From Planctomycetia bacterium (GTDB lineage Bacteria; Planctomycetota; Planctomycetia; Gemmatales; Gemmataceae): DNA of 41,881 nt. The number at the start of each line of letters is the position of its first letter. Within the stretch, counting starts at the first letter, position 1. The stretch covers positions 1 to 41,881 of the forward strand of contig SYCV01000240.1 of the NCBI GenBank assembly GCA_005786805.1, read 5' to 3'. Shown in pieces: positions 17,623 to 26,180 of this stretch. A program made the position numbers and the translations under genes. The notes beneath the pieces are model-generated. The model was not told where the DNA came from. It ran no database searches and worked only from the letters and a program-made list of their open reading frames with translations.

Positions 17623-19257
17623 ATGGTTTCGAAATCAACTTTTTACTACTCGAAAATAATAGCATTGATCGTGCTTTCTGTCGGTTCATTATGTCTTGCC
17701 CATGGGATGGTGACCATTAATGAATCAACACCTCTCAGGACCATCATCGACAACCATGTTTCAAATCATTGGAAGGAAGAAAAAATCACGCATCAGGGCA
17801 GATGTGATGACTCAACATTTCTGCGAAGGATTTACTTGGATTTATGGGGAACCATTCCAAGCCACGATGAAGCGAAAACTTTCCTAAATGATCAAGATCC
17901 GAAAAAGCGTGAAAAACTTATAACATTTCTTTTAAGTGATCCCCAGTTCATACAAAACCAGACAAACCAATGGGACTTGATCTTATTCGGCCGCAATCCA
18001 CCAAACCAGGATGCAACCAGAAACAGAACTCCTTTCAAGCAATGGTTGAGCGAAAAATTCAAAACCAATCAACCTTTTGACCAATGGGTACGGGAATTGA
18101 TAATTGCAGAACAAGAGGGTTCCGAGTTGTTTTACGCGCAATTCAACAACAAACCCGAGGACCTCACGGAATCATTCAGCCGTATCTTTCTTGGAACCCA
18201 AATTCAATGCGCGCGATGTCACGACCACCCCTTCACAGAGTTATCCCAGAAGGATTTTTATGGGATGACGGGATTCTTTGTGCGGTTGGTGGTGATGGAT
18301 CAAGGTTCCTCTGGAAGTGGCGAGAAACAATTTAAAAAATTCAAGATTGGGGAAAAAAGCAGTGGGGAAGTATTATTTTCAGGCAACCAGAAAGAGTTGA
18401 AGCCCGGTAAAAAAGGCGAGCCTGTGAAACCAAAGTTCCTTTCAGGGGCATTACTTGAAGAACCACCCCTGCCTGGCAACTTCAAGGAACCTGAATTCAA
18501 AACCGGCACCAAATCATTACCCAAACCTCTTTTCTCAAGGAAAGAAAAACTTGCTGACTGGACAACTGCTTCCAACAACCCTTTTTTTGCAAGGGCTGCA
18601 GTCAACAGGATTTGGAGCCAGTTCATGGGAAGGGGCATTGTTCATCCCGTTGATGATTTCGGATCACAGACAAAGCCCATCCTTCCTGACCTGCTGGATA
18701 CTCTCACCAAACAGTTCATCGATCATAAATTCGACATGAAATGGTTGATTAATGAACTGGTGAACAGCCAGACCTATCAACTTGATGGCAAGGGTGAAAA
18801 CAAGGATTCCCTTCCCGCACATTTTGAAAGAGCCCGTATAAGGCCACTTTCAGCGGAAGAAATAATGGCTGCTATGAAAACCGCGGGAGGAGACCCCTCT
18901 TTTAAAAGTGAAGGATCGACCGGGGAATATTTTCGCAGGTATTTCGGTGAACCCACCAATGGTTTGGGTGATTTCCAAGGAAGCCTCAGCGAACACCTTT
19001 TCCTAAACAACAGCAGTAATGTCCGTGCCTTTATAAGTAGAAAAAAAGGCAATCTTGCGGATACCTTGATCCTTTCGAAGGAACCATGGGAACAACGGGT
19101 CGATAGGATGTTTCTTTCCGTTCTCACAAGGTTACCAAAGGATCCGGAGCGGGTAAAATTCACAGCATATCTGCAAAGTGATCCCAAAACAGAATCCCTT
19201 GTTGAGGAAGCAATCTGGGTCCTTATGAACATGAGTGAGTTTCGATTCAATCATTAA
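17623..19257 (+). CDS. DUF1549/DUF1553 domain protein (planctomycete PSD1 type)
   Basis: Predicted 544-residue exported protein. The N-terminus carries a hydrophobic signal (IIALIVLSVGSLCLAHG). DUF1549 follows (FLRRIYLDLWGTIPSHDEA, and the motif C196-A-R-C199-H200-DHPF), then DUF1553 (NPFFARAAVNRIWSQFMGRGIVHPVDDFG, WLINELVNSQTYQ, ARIRPLSAEEIMAAM, RVDRMFLSVLTRLPKDPE). The CARCHDHPF motif is invariant in the family and fits c-type heme attachment. Compared with many PSD1 proteins it lacks the separate N-terminal PSCyt1 domain and is shorter. It is the first gene of a tight operon: DUF1501 starts 11 bp after its stop. The family usually pairs with DUF1501, but the reaction is unknown. Confidence 0.93.
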   Translation: MVSKSTFYYSKIIALIVLSVGSLCLAHGMVTINESTPLRTIIDNHVSNHWKEEKITHQGRCDDSTFLRRIYLDLWGTIPSHDEAKTFLNDQDPKKREKLITFLLSDPQFIQNQTNQWDLILFGRNPPNQDATRNRTPFKQWLSEKFKTNQPFDQWVRELIIAEQEGSELFYAQFNNKPEDLTESFSRIFLGTQIQCARCHDHPFTELSQKDFYGMTGFFVRLVVMDQGSSGSGEKQFKKFKIGEKSSGEVLFSGNQKELKPGKKGEPVKPKFLSGALLEEPPLPGNFKEPEFKTGTKSLPKPLFSRKEKLADWTTASNNPFFARAAVNRIWSQFMGRGIVHPVDDFGSQTKPILPDLLDTLTKQFIDHKFDMKWLINELVNSQTYQLDGKGENKDSLPAHFERARIRPLSAEEIMAAMKTAGGDPSFKSEGSTGEYFRRYFGEPTNGLGDFQGSLSEHLFLNNSSNVRAFISRKKGNLADTLILSKEPWEQRVDRMFLSVLTRLPKDPERVKFTAYLQSDPKTESLVEEAIWVLMNMSEFRFNH

Positions 19258-19268
19258 CCCTTAAAACA

Positions 19269-20564
19269 ATGGCAAAACCAATGAACCTGAACAACAATGG
19301 CAAATGTGAAAACATCGAGCATATATCTCGTCGAACCATGTTAAAAGCCACCCTTGCGACCGGCACAGGAAACGCCATCGCCAACTGGGGTGGGCTTTTT
19401 AATTCCCAAAGCATCGCTCAAGAGGCACAAAAGCTAGGCAAACGGTGCATTCTTCTGTGGATGAATGGTGGTGCCAGCCAGATTGATACCTTCGACATGA
19501 AACCCGGTAAATCCACAGCGGGCCCTTTTCGAGAAATCCAATCCAAACTGCCTGGCTACAAAGTTTGCGAATACCTTCCGAAGATGGCACAACAGGTTGA
19601 AAAATTGGGAATCATACGCAGCATGCGCACAGCATCCCCAGATCACCCCGATGGCATCTACCATATGCACACCTGCTACAAGCAATCCGAGCGCATGCCC
19701 CATCCTGAACTGGGCGCCATGATCGGAAAATACATTGGCAACAAAGATTCCGACCTTCCCAGCTTTGTTCGCATGGGGCCGACTGGTAACGCGGGATCAG
19801 GATACCTTGGTCCCCGCTACGAACCGTTTGGAATCGAACGCAACGGCAACATGCCATACTTCACAACCCCCTATCTTCCTCCCGCGAATGAAACCAGGCG
19901 CAATGACCTGCTTCGTTTCATGGAAAATGAAAGCAGGAAAGATAACATCACGGACGCGTTTGAAAGTCATAGGGTGGCCAAAGAAAGATCTTGGCGTTTG
20001 CTAAGGGCTAAATCCCTGTTTGACACCAGCAAAGATTGGCCTAAACACCAGGATTTATATGGGGCCAGTGATTTCGGACGGGGTTGTTTTCTGGCTCGTA
20101 AACTTGTCGAGGCGGGGGTACCCTTTGTTGAAATCGGGCAGGACAACTATGACAGTCATGCTGATAACTTCGTCTGCCATAAAGCCAATATGCAAATACT
20201 TGATCCAGCTTGGTCGGGCTTGTTGATCGACCTCGAGCGCTCAGGTCTTCTTCAGGACACCCTGGTTGTTTGGATGGGAGAAGTCGGTCGGACTCCACAG
20301 ATCAACAACCGTGCTGGCCGGGATCATTTTATACGAGGATGGACAATCGTGCTTGCGGGGGGCGGGATCAAAGGCGGCGTTGTCTACGGTTCCACCGATG
20401 CTGATGGCAGGGATGTCGCTACAAATCCTGTTAGCGAGGGAGACCTGTTTGCAACCATTTACACCGCGCTTGGTGTAAACCCGAGGGCCAAGCATTATGT
20501 GGGTACCAGGCCAATCTGGGCCACTCCGGAAGGTTCAAAGCCCATCAAGGAATTGCTGGCATGA
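19269..20564 (+). CDS. DUF1501 domain protein, Tat-type signal
   Basis: Predicted 431-residue DUF1501 protein. The N-terminal ISRRTMLKATLATGTGNAIA is a plausible twin-arginine signal (S-R-R-T-M-L). Family landmarks are CILLWMNGGASQIDTFDMKP, the KLGIIRSMRTASPDHPDGIYHMHTCY type of segment, FVEIGQDNYDSHADNF, DTLVVWMGEVGRTPQINNRAGRDHF and GGGIKGGVVYGSTDADG. The D/H-rich pattern resembles metal ligands of the alkaline phosphatase/sulfatase superfamily, to which DUF1501 is structurally related, but no activity has been shown that I can cite. It sits between the DUF1549/1553 gene (11 bp gap) and the WD40 gene (4-nt ATGA overlap), so expression is probably coupled. Confidence 0.94.
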   Translation: MAKPMNLNNNGKCENIEHISRRTMLKATLATGTGNAIANWGGLFNSQSIAQEAQKLGKRCILLWMNGGASQIDTFDMKPGKSTAGPFREIQSKLPGYKVCEYLPKMAQQVEKLGIIRSMRTASPDHPDGIYHMHTCYKQSERMPHPELGAMIGKYIGNKDSDLPSFVRMGPTGNAGSGYLGPRYEPFGIERNGNMPYFTTPYLPPANETRRNDLLRFMENESRKDNITDAFESHRVAKERSWRLLRAKSLFDTSKDWPKHQDLYGASDFGRGCFLARKLVEAGVPFVEIGQDNYDSHADNFVCHKANMQILDPAWSGLLIDLERSGLLQDTLVVWMGEVGRTPQINNRAGRDHFIRGWTIVLAGGGIKGGVVYGSTDADGRDVATNPVSEGDLFATIYTALGVNPRAKHYVGTRPIWATPEGSKPIKELLA

Positions 20565-21724
20565 AAGAACCTGGCACAAGATCAATTAACTTTGAAAAAT
20601 CAACCCTGCTTTGGTCATTAGTATGGGATGCTGACTGGGTCTCCGCGGTGAGTTTCGTGGGAGACAAACACCTTGCGGCGGGTAACAACCTGGGCGAAAT
20701 CCTGCTTTGGGAAATCCCTGAAAAGCCTGAGGCACTTACTGAATCAACATCAGAAAAAAACAAGCCCAATGAAAAATCCGAGCGACCATCCTACCAAGCA
20801 CCCTTGCCAACCAGGCAGATGATCGGTCATTCAAACATCATCAATCGACTGATATGTGCTGAAAACCGCTGGTTGATTAGCGCAAGCAATGATCACACCA
20901 CAAAATACTGGGACTTGATGGGAACTCCATCCGGTACGGGAACTCATGTGCTTAACGCGCGAACTATTGAAGATGCAAACCGAAACAAAAATTCTGGTAA
21001 AAAAGCTCCGGCACCCATCAAGGCCGAAGTGAAAACCCAGCAACCTGCAAAAACCATCAAAGGAAATGAATGGATAGTCGGCCTAGCCATGAGCCAGGAC
21101 CAATCCACCCTGATAACAGGTGATGATTCCGGCCAGGTGGTCCTGTATGATCGGGTTTCAGGCACGAAAAAAAAACATTGGCAGGTCAAGGGATGGGCCT
21201 ATGCGGTGGCAATATCACCAGATCTCAAACAGGCCCTTGTCTCAGAAAGATATCCATTGGTTTTCGATTCCGGAAGGCACACCGGTTTAAAAATCTGGAA
21301 CACGGAAAGCGCCACCCCCCTGCACGACCTCGGAAAAGAATTCAAGGACATGCAAATCTCCGCAGGTGCATATTCTCAAGATGGAAAGATTCTAGCAATT
21401 GGACGGGGCGGGGAGGGAGATGGGAAAATTTTCCTTCTCGATCCGTCAACAGCAAAAAAAATACGCGAACTATCACCAATTCACCAATATGGGGTAACAG
21501 ACTTGTGTTTTCACCCTGATGGATTACATCTCGCTTCAACTGGAAGAGACACTGTTATCCGAATATGGAATATAGCTGACGGAAAAATGATAAAGGAACT
21601 TGGAAAACCAAGAGGGGGCCAGTTCAAGGATTGGTTTCACGCGATATCCTTTTCACCTGATGGAACCCGCGTTGCAGCCGCCGACATGGCGGGGTTCATT
21701 CACATCTGGCAATTCGGATCCTGA
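20561..21724 (+). CDS. WD40 repeat beta-propeller protein
   Basis: Predicted 387-residue WD40 protein. Repeats are visible as LAAGNNLGEILLWEI, RWLISASNDHTTKYWDL, LITGDDSGQVVLYDR, HLASTGRDTVIRIWNI and RVAAADMAGFIHIWQF, consistent with a six- or seven-bladed propeller. A charged, proline-rich insert (about residues 55-85) and a K-rich insert (about 135-160) interrupt the blades. There is no signal peptide or membrane segment, so it appears cytoplasmic even though its two operon partners are exported. Its ATG overlaps the DUF1501 stop (ATGA), which indicates translational coupling. WD40 genes often close DUF1549-DUF1501 operons in planctomycetes; their role there is unknown. It converges with the pentapeptide gene, 20 bp away. 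Confidence 0.9.
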   Translation: MKEPGTRSINFEKSTLLWSLVWDADWVSAVSFVGDKHLAAGNNLGEILLWEIPEKPEALTESTSEKNKPNEKSERPSYQAPLPTRQMIGHSNIINRLICAENRWLISASNDHTTKYWDLMGTPSGTGTHVLNARTIEDANRNKNSGKKAPAPIKAEVKTQQPAKTIKGNEWIVGLAMSQDQSTLITGDDSGQVVLYDRVSGTKKKHWQVKGWAYAVAISPDLKQALVSERYPLVFDSGRHTGLKIWNTESATPLHDLGKEFKDMQISAGAYSQDGKILAIGRGGEGDGKIFLLDPSTAKKIRELSPIHQYGVTDLCFHPDGLHLASTGRDTVIRIWNIADGKMIKELGKPRGGQFKDWFHAISFSPDGTRVAAADMAGFIHIWQFGS

Positions 21725-21744
21725 TGATTGAATTAGAATCAAGT

Positions 21745-22164
21745 TTAAGCCTTGAAATTTGGAGGCAGGGTCGCCCCGGTCAAGTTACATTCGGAGAAAT
21801 CGGCCTGGCCTGATTTGACTCCGGAAAGATTAGCACCCGAAAGATTTGCCTTGTAAAAATTGGCCCGGGTAAGATCAGCGTTTGAAAGATCAGCCCCACT
21901 CAAGTTCGCATTGGAAAAATTGGCACCTACCAGGCTGGCACCCTTCATCTTTGCTTTGACCAAGACTGCCTGCATCATCTTGGAACCAAACAGATTCGCG
22001 TCAATAAAGTTGCTTCCAGTCAAATCCGCCTTTGAAAAATTAGTCTCGAACAAAATAGCCTGCTGAAAATTTGTATTAACCAACAACGCACCAACAAGAC
22101 TGGTATTCGATAAATCCTGCATCGAAAAATCCTTGTTGGACAAATCTGTTCTATCTGATGCCAT
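21745..22164 (-). CDS. Pentapeptide repeat protein
   Basis: Predicted 139-residue protein made almost entirely of A(D/N)LXX pentapeptides (ADLTGSNFIDANLFG, ANFSNANLSGADLSNADLTR), which would fold as a right-handed quadrilateral beta-helix of about six coils. There is no signal peptide and no second domain. Some members of this superfamily mimic DNA and bind gyrase, but nothing in the sequence singles that out here, and most small members have no known role. It appears to be a single-gene unit; the 118 bp upstream are AT-rich. Confidence 0.88.
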   Translation of the reverse strand: MASDRTDLSNKDFSMQDLSNTSLVGALLVNTNFQQAILFETNFSKADLTGSNFIDANLFGSKMMQAVLVKAKMKGASLVGANFSNANLSGADLSNADLTRANFYKANLSGANLSGVKSGQADFSECNLTGATLPPNFKA

Positions 22165-22282
22165 GTTATGTCATTTCCTTATCGAGCGTAATAAAAACAG
22201 TAACATTAAACTTAATTATGTGAAACCAAAGTAGACAAGCAAGGGAATAAAATGCAATTAAATTTATCAGGGGGAATTTAAT

Positions 22283-22780
22283 TCAAATAAAACCCATAGC
22301 CTTTGCCTCCTGCAATACTTTCAGCCCATCAGGGCAAAAGTTTTCCCGGGATATCAGGGTCTCCAAATCCATCAGTTTGACAAATTCACCGCGAACAACC
22401 TCTTCCTTCTGCAAAATAAAAGGACCATCATGGATACATCGGTAAACTTTTGCAAAAACCACGGTATGAGCATCTTCATATCGAAATGGAAAAAGATATT
22501 CCGGTTTTACTTTCACGCCCAACTCCTCAAAGCCCTCCCGGATGGCACCCAGATCAAAATTCTCCCCCGCAGCTACAACTCCGCCCGCGCACACATCCCA
22601 ATGCGAGGGAAAAACATCCTTGGTCGGAGTCCTTAAATGAATGAAAATCTCCCCCCGCCCATTAAAAACAAGGATATAAACGCATCGATGTGGTAACCTT
22701 TTGGCGCGCATCTCCTGCCGGGTCGCGATGCCAATGACCTCGCCATCAAGGTTAAGAACATCCACCATTTCCTTTTTCAT
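22283..22780 (-). CDS. Nudix hydrolase
   Basis: Predicted 165-residue Nudix-fold enzyme. The Nudix box is visible as GVVAAGENFDLGAIREGFEE followed by LGV, fitting G-x5-E-x7-R-E-x-x-E-E-x-G-U and binding the divalent metal. The N-terminal DVLNLDGEVIGIATRQEMR and PHRCVYILVFNGRGEIFIHLR resemble the subgroup close to isopentenyl-diphosphate isomerase and E. coli YfcD. The substrate is probably a nucleoside-diphosphate-linked compound and cannot be specified. Its ATG lies 4 nt after the oligoendopeptidase stop, so the two are almost certainly cotranscribed and may be translationally coupled. Confidence 0.92.
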   Translation of the reverse strand: MKKEMVDVLNLDGEVIGIATRQEMRAKRLPHRCVYILVFNGRGEIFIHLRTPTKDVFPSHWDVCAGGVVAAGENFDLGAIREGFEELGVKVKPEYLFPFRYEDAHTVVFAKVYRCIHDGPFILQKEEVVRGEFVKLMDLETLISRENFCPDGLKVLQEAKAMGFI

Positions 22781-22784
22781 GCAA

Positions 22785-24599
22785 CTATTTCCCCAGCAAT
22801 TTTGCCAATTCTTCCACCTCGGTGACCATTCGGTCCAGTAGTTTCAAGCCCAGTTCCCAGAAACTGGTGTCATTAAGATCGATATTCATACGGGCAAGCA
22901 AATTCACGGGAGACTCAGAACCACCGCGGGAAAGCAAGTCCATGTACTTGGGAACAAAAGCATCCCTCTCCTGCTCATATTTTTGAACCAGTGCAAGAAC
23001 CAGCAACTCACCAAAGGAATAGGCATAGCAATAAAATGGCACATGGACAAAATGGCCAATGTAAGACCACCAAAAGCCATAGTTTTCCGAGAGATTAACC
23101 GAGTCGCCAAACATCGGCTGATTAGCTTCCGTCCAAAGCGTGTTGAATCTTTCAGAGGAAAGTTCTCCCTCCTCCCTGCGGGCCTTGTGCATTTTCTGCT
23201 CAAACCTTGTGAGAACAACCTGCCTGAAAACCGTGGCAAAGCTGTCCTCGATTTTGCCGCACAGCAATGCCAGCCTGACTTTTGGATCCTTGTATTCATC
23301 AAGTAATTTTTTAAAGACAAGCATTTCCCCAAAAACACTGGCGGTTTCAGCGGTTGTGAGTGGAGTATCACATTGCAGATAGCCATTTTTTCGGGAAAGG
23401 TATTGATGCAATCCATGCCCCAGTTCATGTGCCAGGGTGGAAACATCACGCATTTTTCCGGTGTAGCTCATCAGGATATAAGGATGAACTGAGGGAACCG
23501 CGCTGGAGGAAAAAGCCCCTCCACGCTTGCCCTGCCTTAACTCGGCATCAATCCAGCTCTTTTCAAAAAATTCATCAATGATCTTTCCAGCCTCTGGCGA
23601 AAGAGCATGGTAACTATCACGAACCAGCTTTGAAGCATCTTTCCATGAAACCAGGGGCATATCACCCTGTATCGGGGCATAACGGTCATAATCTTCAAGG
23701 GAAGTTAATCCCAATAGGCGCTTCTTGAGCTTGTAATAACGATGAACGGTTGAACCATGCTTTTCTACAGAATCCATGAGTGCCTGGACCATTTCCGAGG
23801 AAGTCTCATTTGCAAGGTGCCTTGAGGACATGGGATCCGCGAATTTCCTGACCTCACAATCATTTTGATGATCCAACACCAAGGTGTTGAAAAGATAGGA
23901 AAGCAATTTGTTTTGATCCTTAAGTCCCTTGGTGATTCCCTCAGCCCCGGCTTTTCGAACACTCCTGTCAGCATCATAAAGTTTTGCGTTAATCTGTTGG
24001 AAAGAAAGTTTCTGTTCAACTCCATCTTTAACGAATGGGTATGTCATGGAAGCAACAGTCTCATCAAAAAGCCTTACAAATGCTGATCTGCCAGTCAGGG
24101 TTTTCACATCCAGGACTTTTTCCTCAGGTTCGGAAAGATAATGTGGCTTCCAAGCGCGTTTTTGCTCAAGAAAGTGCGAATACTTCAAAAGTTGCGGTGC
24201 CTTTGCCAGCCCGTTGGCAACATCATCAGGAATTGCAATCAGTTCAAGATCATAGAAAAGAAGATGCTGGTTGATTTTTGTGCGGGTCTCACGGGTCTTT
24301 GCCAGCAATGCGCCATGGGATGGTTCATCTGTCTTGGCGGCATGCACCAACGATGCGTATATCGCGGGCCTGTCCATCAACTCATAAAGTGATTCGATTT
24401 CCCTGATTGATTCCAACAAAAATGAAGCATCAGAGAGCTTTATCGAACTGATTTTACCCCGGTATTTGGATTCAAACTCACGGGCAACACGCTCCGCCTC
24501 GGAAATATCACGACTCAATTTCGGATCGTTTACGCCTGAATATAAATCATTAAGATTCCATGCGACCCCATCGGCACCACCATTATTTTCAAGACTCAT
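22785..24599 (-). CDS. pepF: Oligoendopeptidase F family protein (peptidase M3B)
   Basis: Predicted 604-residue cytoplasmic zinc oligopeptidase that cuts short peptides. The zinc motif is H391-E-L-G-H395 (STLAHELGHGLHQYLS) with the third ligand probably E418 (LTTAETASVFGE). The C-terminal SYIGHFVHVPFYCYAYSFGE is the conserved M3 substrate-binding stretch. The length matches PepF-type proteins (about 600), and no signal peptide is present. AAGGA lies 6 nt before the ATG. The gene follows the MgtC-like gene by 21 bp and precedes the Nudix gene by 4 bp, forming a three-gene minus-strand operon whose members share no obvious pathway. The family call is very strong. Confidence 0.93.
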   Translation of the reverse strand: MSLENNGGADGVAWNLNDLYSGVNDPKLSRDISEAERVAREFESKYRGKISSIKLSDASFLLESIREIESLYELMDRPAIYASLVHAAKTDEPSHGALLAKTRETRTKINQHLLFYDLELIAIPDDVANGLAKAPQLLKYSHFLEQKRAWKPHYLSEPEEKVLDVKTLTGRSAFVRLFDETVASMTYPFVKDGVEQKLSFQQINAKLYDADRSVRKAGAEGITKGLKDQNKLLSYLFNTLVLDHQNDCEVRKFADPMSSRHLANETSSEMVQALMDSVEKHGSTVHRYYKLKKRLLGLTSLEDYDRYAPIQGDMPLVSWKDASKLVRDSYHALSPEAGKIIDEFFEKSWIDAELRQGKRGGAFSSSAVPSVHPYILMSYTGKMRDVSTLAHELGHGLHQYLSRKNGYLQCDTPLTTAETASVFGEMLVFKKLLDEYKDPKVRLALLCGKIEDSFATVFRQVVLTRFEQKMHKARREEGELSSERFNTLWTEANQPMFGDSVNLSENYGFWWSYIGHFVHVPFYCYAYSFGELLVLALVQKYEQERDAFVPKYMDLLSRGGSESPVNLLARMNIDLNDTSFWELGLKLLDRMVTEVEELAKLLGK

Positions 24600-24620
24600 T
24601 TCATTTTCCTTTATGTTTGA

Positions 24621-25331
24621 TCAATCACTCAACCTGGTTTCCTTTTCCCAACTCACAACCCTGGCCCCAGGTTGATCATTCAAGATATTAATCAAATCCA
24701 GGATGGATTTATGCTTGTTCATCGGACAAACCATCTGGGCTGTTATCTCAGTCTCCCTAAGGGCCTCCTGCTTCACTGTTGAAAGTGATCTTAATGTAAG
24801 CTCAGGATTTGATTCCATGAATTTCACGAACAGTTCACGAATTGCTGTGTCCCTGCCGAATGTGATGACCACATTGATTTTAAAATTCAATTCCTCCTCG
24901 GAAAATCTTTCCAGGCGCAAAACCCAATTCGAAACAGGACGAAAGATAAGATGCACTAGCAATACCGTGACAGTTCCTCCCACACCAAATCCCCAGTGCC
25001 CCGAACCACATAATGCCCCAATTGCCGCGCTGCACCAAAGTGTTGCGGCAGTATTCATGCCCCGAATATTAACCCCCTGCTTAAGTATAACCCCGCCTCC
25101 AAGGAAACCAATTCCACTGATGATATAGGAGGCGATTCTGGTGGGACTGCCCACATCATGGAGCAAAAAAGTAAGCGACATGAACAGGGATGAACCAACA
25201 CAAACGAGCGCATTGGTTCGAAGGCCGGCAGGATGCTGCCTGAATTCCCTTTCCAGCCCGATAAGCAAACCCAGCCCAAGTGCTGAATAAACATTGATTA
25301 TAAAGTCATAGTAATCCATGATCATTTCCAA
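24621..25331 (-). CDS. MgtC/SapB family membrane protein
   Basis: Predicted 236-residue inner-membrane protein. The N-terminal half carries about four to five membrane segments with MgtC landmarks: GLGLLIGLEREFRQHPAGLRTNALVCVG, ISGIGFLGGGVILKQG, IRGMNTAATLWCSAAIGALCG. The soluble C-terminal part (about residues 150-236) looks like a small ACT-like domain. MgtC proteins modulate ATP synthase or magnesium/phosphate homeostasis in other bacteria; here the role is unassigned. The start could also be the ATG three codons further in. It is the first gene of the minus operon with pepF and Nudix, and is divergent from terC across about 130 bp. Confidence 0.9.
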   Translation of the reverse strand: MEMIMDYYDFIINVYSALGLGLLIGLEREFRQHPAGLRTNALVCVGSSLFMSLTFLLHDVGSPTRIASYIISGIGFLGGGVILKQGVNIRGMNTAATLWCSAAIGALCGSGHWGFGVGGTVTVLLVHLIFRPVSNWVLRLERFSEEELNFKINVVITFGRDTAIRELFVKFMESNPELTLRSLSTVKQEALRETEITAQMVCPMNKHKSILDLINILNDQPGARVVSWEKETRLSD

Positions 25332-25459
25332 TATGACCGATTGCCAATCAGAGAAACTTATTTTTCAACTTAATGATGGCATTAAACCTAATTTTGTTAT
25401 GATAATGCATTCAATGTGGTTTGTATCTTGGGAAAGAATTTTTATCGAGGCAGGAAGTA

Positions 25460-26176
25460 ATGGAATGGATTGTCCCCCTGGTGACACTTACCGGCATGGA
25501 AGTTGTTTTAGGAATCGACAATATCATATTTCTTGCCATTCTCGCGGGAAGACTCCCCAAGGAACAACGCGGCTATGCCAGGCAGATAGGTCTAGTCCTT
25601 GCATTGGGAACCAGACTTTTATTGTTATTCAGTATCGCATGGATCTTAAGCCTGCACCAAATCATATTCACCCTTCCTGATTGGATAGCGAAAACAGAGG
25701 AGGCCAGGGAAATTTCCTGGAAAGACCTCATCCTGATCGCAGGGGGACTATTCCTTATCGCAAAAAGCACATTTGAAATACATCACAAGCTTGAAGGGAT
25801 CCCGGATGGACATCCGGAACAAACTCCGGGTAAAAAAAGTGGGTTTTTAATGGTGTTGGTGCAAATAGCAATACTTGACATTGTTTTTTCACTCGACTCA
25901 GTGATCACCGCAGTCGGGATGGTCCAGGAAATAGGTGTCATCATCACGGCAATGATAATCACAGTTTTAGTGATGATGATATTTGCGGGGCCGGTAAGTA
26001 ACTTTGTTGAAAGACACCCCACTTTAAAGGTACTTGCACTCAGTTTCCTGATTCTTATCGGGGTATTCCTGGTGGCGGAGGGCATGGGCCAACACATCGA
26101 CAAAGCATATATATACTTCGCGATGGGATTCTCTTTCATCGTTGAAATGATCAACTTGCGAGTGCGTCCATCTTGA
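25460..26176 (+). CDS. TerC family integral membrane protein
   Basis: Predicted 238-residue polytopic membrane protein of the TerC family (first linked to tellurium resistance, with some members acting in manganese efflux). Visible landmarks are LTGMEVVLGIDNIIFLAILAG, the paired membrane helix QIAILDIVFSLDSVITAVGM, and the C-terminal helix FIVEMINLRVR. The acidic residues within these helices (GIDN and SLDS) are the putative metal-binding sites. The start at 25460 is chosen because it gives a standard TerC N-terminus (MEWIVPLVTLTGMEVVLG) and is preceded by purine-rich GAGGCAGGAAG; a TTG at 25421 is less likely. The gene ends 4 bp from the convergent TIM-barrel gene. Confidence 0.92.
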   Translation: MEWIVPLVTLTGMEVVLGIDNIIFLAILAGRLPKEQRGYARQIGLVLALGTRLLLLFSIAWILSLHQIIFTLPDWIAKTEEAREISWKDLILIAGGLFLIAKSTFEIHHKLEGIPDGHPEQTPGKKSGFLMVLVQIAILDIVFSLDSVITAVGMVQEIGVIITAMIITVLVMMIFAGPVSNFVERHPTLKVLALSFLILIGVFLVAEGMGQHIDKAYIYFAMGFSFIVEMINLRVRPS

Positions 26177-26180
26177 TCTA

